Source: Austropuccinia psidii (taxonomy: Eukaryota; Basidiomycota; Pucciniomycetes; Pucciniales; Sphaerophragmiaceae). Taken from it: DNA of 64,000 nt. Below, in pieces: positions 60,843-64,000 of this stretch (the stretch's first letter is position 1; every line of letters starts with the position of its first letter). Position numbers and translations under genes: made by a program. The notes beneath the pieces are model-generated. The model saw only the letters and a program-made list of their open reading frames with translations. It ran no database searches and was not told the DNA's origin. Location: assembly GCA_023105745.1 (NCBI GenBank), contig JALGQZ010000004.1, positions 62,613,112 through 62,677,111 of the forward strand, read 5' to 3'.

Positions 60843-60924
60843 CTAAAATCGACAAAAACAAAAACATCAGCAAGTTTGAATAATAATATGACTCAAATTC
60901 AATAAAAACAAATTACATGTAAAA
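60843..60924 (-). repeat. Captured copy 2 of the MPS1 3' end, right part (inverted)
   Basis: Continues the inverted MPS1 copy after the Gypsy2 insertion. The first five bases CTAAA are the target duplication. It covers most of the last MPS1 intron in reverse and ends at TTACATGTAAAA, next to inverted Harbinger gene 1. It shares with copy 1 the variant GATGTTTTTG where MPS1 has GATGTGTTTG. Confidence 0.93.
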
Positions 60925-61336
60925 TGTAAGGCACATGCTTGCAAATGGGAAATTTGTATATCTTGGATGAAAAGCTGCTCCGTTAAAAGATCAATGACAT
61001 GTTGTTGAGCATGATCTTGTTCCTGCAATGCGGCAAGTTGTTTGCATAATCTTTTTTTTTGGCCTGCATCCTTTCAATGCAAGAAAGGCACAGTTGGTAA
61101 GAACCCTTCCAACTCCTCAGGCAATCATCCTAGTGTAGCCTTCTCAGAAGACAATGAAACTTACCAACTGTGCCTTTCTCGCATTGAAAGGATGCAGGCC
61201 AAAAAAAAAGATTATGCAAACAACTTTCTGCATTGCAGGCACAAGATCATGCTCAACAACATGTCATTGATCTTTTAACGGAGCAGCTTTTCATCCAAGA
61301 TATACAAATTTCCCATTTTCAAGCATGTGCCTTACA
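60925..61336. repeat. Inverted duplication of Harbinger gene 1 (177-bp arms)
   Basis: 60925-61101 is the reverse complement of 61160-61336 with few differences; the 58 bases between (61102-61159) form the loop. The right arm is the original gene 1 sequence. The left arm matches 45545-45696, where it also leads into MPS1 sequence. The structure could fold into a long hairpin. Confidence 0.9.
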
Positions 61337-61382
61337 TGAGCTAACCGAATTGGAGGCTCGTTTACATGCATTATTACATTAA
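61103..61382 (+). pseudogene. Harbinger gene 1, true C-terminal part
   Basis: Starts within the gene (ACCCTTCCAACTCC, matching 45468) and continues past the point where the left copy is interrupted. After the A9 run the expected frame reads LQAQDHAQQHVIDLLTEQL, then FIQDIQISHFQACALHEL, then TELEARLHALLH and a TAA at 61380-61382. Both copies have the same A9 run, which puts this C-terminus out of frame with the upstream part. The tail is helical and would extend the coiled-coil. Confidence 0.7.
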
Positions 61383-61572
61383 CCATTGGTATACTTTTAT
61401 GGTAAGCATGATCTTATGAAGGATTTGTTGTTAAATGATTGTGTACTCATTTGACCATTATAAAGCAATATTCTGTTGCAAAGATATCAAACTGAATGCA
61501 TTTCGTCCCATTCATTGGCATTTAGTAACAAAATACAAATTTTAAATTATCTCATTGAGTCATCATACAAAA

Positions 61573-62785
61573 CTACCCTAATTGAACCTCTTGTACTGTG
61601 CAATGATTCCAATCATTTAAAAAAATATTCTCATTTCGATTCAAGAGATTGTCCAAAATCACGCACGCAATAGTGACTTTACCTGTATGTAAAGGTACCA
61701 CTGCTTGTGGTGATAGAAGACAGCAGAACCTATTCTTCAAATTCCCAAACGCCTTCTCGACTACCATTCTTCAATATATCTGTTTTATTAGTTGTTTGTG
61801 ATGATTTTGCTTTTTTAAGTACTTACCTTGTAGAAGAATGAAAATTATTAAATTGTGCCTGTTCTTCGTTTTGAGTATCCCTCAATGGGATCAGAATTGG
61901 AAGCCTTGAAGAATATCCTGAATTGCCAATGAGTTGGCACTCAGGTGGGAATCTGGCGACACCATTAATGAGATCTTGACCAATTTTTGACTTTCTAAAC
62001 ACACAACTATCATGTACTGAGCCCGGTAGTCCACCATACACCTGAAACCATCAGTCAGATACATAATTAATTTGATAGTAATGTAGTTACAATTACTCAC
62101 ATTACAAAAGTTCCCATGTCCATCCACAATGGAATGCCATCCCTTGCGATTTACATAGGCATTCCATTGATCATTTGGTGGTGGGATTATTGGTATGTGC
62201 GTGCCATCAATCGCCCCAATAATGTTCGTAAGGCCTCGTATTTGTCGGAATGTCTCCTTGATTGCATCCCATTTTTCTATCTCTTCTGCCCCAGGAAACC
62301 TAGACATTTAAAAATTTGTCAGTATATTCCCCTTTTGAAATAACAATCCTCTTTTCTTACACAATGGTTGAGTCATGGAGTGCAACTAATATTGCTTGCA
62401 CTACTTCTTGTGATGCTTGATATGCTGTTCCTTTTCCCATGTTGAACACATGTCCTACTGTCTCATAGGAGCTCCCATGACCCATCCTATACAATGTAAT
62501 TCCTACCTTTTCTTCAATAGTTAACCCTTGCACATCATTTTGAAACGAGTTGGGGATATGATGTAATAAAGCCTGAATTAATCAGAAAAAATCAAGTCGT
62601 CCCATCCGAAAAAGTCCAATGAACCGATTTTCATTGTATAAATCGACTTCATACCATGGATTGAAACACCTTCCACGTCTTATAGCTTGACAATGTTGGG
62701 GTCCACTTTCTTCATACCACGTTAGATGAAAACACCACGATATTGCTACGCTTGTTGTGATATACATCAAATGATGATTTTCCAT
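61573..62785 (-). pseudogene. PIF/Harbinger transposase (DDE superfamily), nearly intact
   Basis: Four exons: 62785-62361, 62299-62101, 62041-61827 and 61768-61573 (GT...AG introns of 58-61 bp), 344 codons. Catalytic residues are D173 (GAIDGTHIPI), D219 (GSVHDSCVF) and E284 (VEKAFGNLKNRF), the DDE triad of this family. Two defects are seen. Codon 68 is TGA (62584-62582) in the middle of FRMGRLDFF.LIQALLHHI, most simply a mutated sense codon. Residue 248 is Asn in LIGNSGYS, where the family normally has Asp. The protein would excise and integrate the element at TWA sites together with the gene 1 product. It points inward from the right terminal repeat. Confidence 0.85.
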
Positions 62786-62920
62786 GTTTTTTTTTTAAAA
62801 ATAAAAATAATTGTTAAATTAAACATGGCACAATTTAAGTTCATTTTTAGGTTAGTAGAACAACACTTAACAATTTTCCTCAGTAGATCATAAACATTAA
62901 ATGATTTTGAAAAGATTTTT

Positions 62921-63005
62921 TAATTAAAAATAATCTTATTTTGGATTGAAATTAAATTCAAAACAATTTCAAAATTTGCTTCAAAACCCAAACATAAACC
63001 GGGCC
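62921..63005 (-). repeat. Harbinger right terminal inverted repeat
   Basis: Ends AAACATAAACCGGGCC, followed by TTA (63006-63008). It pairs with 43360-43445. Confidence 0.9.
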
Positions 63006-63008
63006 TTA

Positions 63009-63516
63009 AACTTAAACTTAAGTTAAATTTCTTAATTAAAATAAATTAATTATTTAGTTAAACAAACACATATACACTCTTTTTTTTTTTTTTGGATTTT
63101 TTTTGGATTTTTTGGATTTTGAAATTAATATTATATTTAAAAAAAAATAAAAATTTGTAAAAAAGAAAAAAAAAATTAAATCAATTAAAATTAATTAAAA
63201 AAAAAATTCCTTATAATAATAATTATAATAATTTTTTAAACTTTTTTTTTTTTTAATTTAATTTAATTTAATTTAATTTATATATATATATATATATATT
63301 TTGATATAAAATTTTTTAATTTTTTTTTTTAATCTTTACCTCTCAAGTTTTATTATTATTTATTATAAAAAAAATGTTAAAAATAATAAACTTCTCAAAA
63401 AAAAAAAAAAAAAAAATTTAATATATATATATATATATAAGATTATTTCCTTATTTTAATCATAACTTTAAAAAAAAAAGATAAAAAAAAATTAAAAATT
63501 TTTTTTTTTTTAAAAA

Positions 63517-63547
<31 letters not shown>

Positions 63548-63644
63548 TATTATTATTATGATGAAAGAAAACTTTTTTAAAAAAAATTATAAAATAAAAA
63601 AAAACATTACAAGAATTTAAAGAATAACTTTTTAATCATCTAAA

Positions 63645-63675
<31 letters not shown>

Positions 63676-64000
63676 AAATTAAATTAAATTAACTAATCAC
63701 TTATTAACATCAAGTAACAATGAAAATTATCAAAATTGAAATTTTAATAATTAAAAAAAAAATTAAAATAATTTTAAGAGATTTATATGAAGAAAGAAGA
63801 AATTTTTTTTTAAAAAAAAAATTCATTTGAATTAAAAATATTTTTTTTTTTTAATAAATTAAAAGGGGAAAATCATTTTAATAGTTAACAAGCTAACAGG
63901 ATAAAATAATTTTAAGAGATTTATTTTAAGAAAGAAGAAATATTATTATTAAAAAATGAATTAATTTATTAATTCATTAAAGATTAAAATTTTTAGTTTA
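63009..64000. other. A/T-rich flank, no gene
   Basis: Poly-A/T, (TA)n tracts near 63281-63298, 63422-63438 and 63518-63540, and (TTAAA)n repeats. No coding sequence or RNA gene is seen up to the window end. Confidence 0.6.

Larger units (their letters stand above)
43360..63005. mobile_element. Composite PIF/Harbinger element with captured DNA, TSD TTA
   Basis: The left end begins GGCCTGGTTTATGTTTAGG and the right end, read inward, begins GGCCCGGTTTATGTTTGGG. About 85 bp of terminal inverted repeat match with few differences. TTA lies on both outsides (43357-43359 and 63006-63008), the 3-bp target duplication typical of PIF/Harbinger. Gene 1 (SANT/coiled-coil protein) points inward from the left, with its true C-terminus stranded at 61103-61382. 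Gene 2 (transposase) points inward from the right. The 15.4 kb between are foreign: two MPS1 3' copies, a Gypsy3 pol fragment, a gag fragment, an inverted copy of part of gene 1 and a nested Gypsy2. Confidence 0.9.

Noticed and set aside
1..64000. tRNA or rRNA genes
   Set aside because: No cloverleaf with conserved box sequences and no rRNA-like stretch was seen by eye on either strand; a tRNAscan run would be needed to be certain.

Overview
The window looks like nuclear DNA of a rust fungus (Pucciniales). It is very AT-rich, with long A/T homopolymers, short introns (58-120 bp) and one low-GC host gene surrounded by large LTR retrotransposons and DNA transposons. From memory, the two Gypsy families resemble those of Austropuccinia psidii. 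That species name is an inference and was not checked by a search.

Layout. 1-5220: decayed relic of a MULE DNA transposon, split by a solo LTR (3074-4941). 5221-14613: spacer and relic DNA carrying two solo LTRs in opposite orientation (7199-9006 and 11725-13547), each with its own 5-bp target duplication. 14614-16058: solo LTR of a second Gypsy family. 16375-26577: full-length but dead Gypsy element (Gypsy1, minus strand) with 2.15-kb LTRs, duplication AATTT, and the core of its reverse transcriptase missing. 26583-32434: AT-rich spacer. 32435-37151: the only confident host gene, an MPS1/TTK-type spindle-checkpoint kinase with a huge low-complexity N-terminus. 38668-43094: well-preserved MULE with terminal inverted repeats, encoding one spliced protein that joins a MULE transposase to an OTU-type cysteine protease domain. 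43360-63005: a 19.6-kb PIF/Harbinger element (near-identical ends, TTA duplication). 63009-64000: AT-rich flank.

The Harbinger element is the most unusual part. Its two genes lie near its two ends. Between them is a mosaic: a near-identical 367-bp copy of the 3' end of the MPS1 gene, a truncated Gypsy pol fragment (Gypsy3), a gag fragment of the Gypsy1 type, a second, inverted copy of the MPS1 3' end, and an inverted duplication of the Harbinger's own first gene. A young Gypsy chromovirus (Gypsy2, 51243-60842, duplication CTAAA) later landed inside the inverted MPS1 copy. The source gene lies only about 6 kb outside the transposon. This looks like host-gene capture by a Harbinger through local template switching.

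Apart from MPS1 and possibly one tiny ORF at 27696, everything recognisable as coding is transposon-derived. The window therefore shows a layered history: old MULE relic, then solo LTRs and Gypsy1, then the Harbinger with its captures, then Gypsy2, whose two LTRs are almost identical. When the intact MULE arrived relative to the Harbinger is not resolved. Coordinates of termini, target duplications and introns were read by eye.
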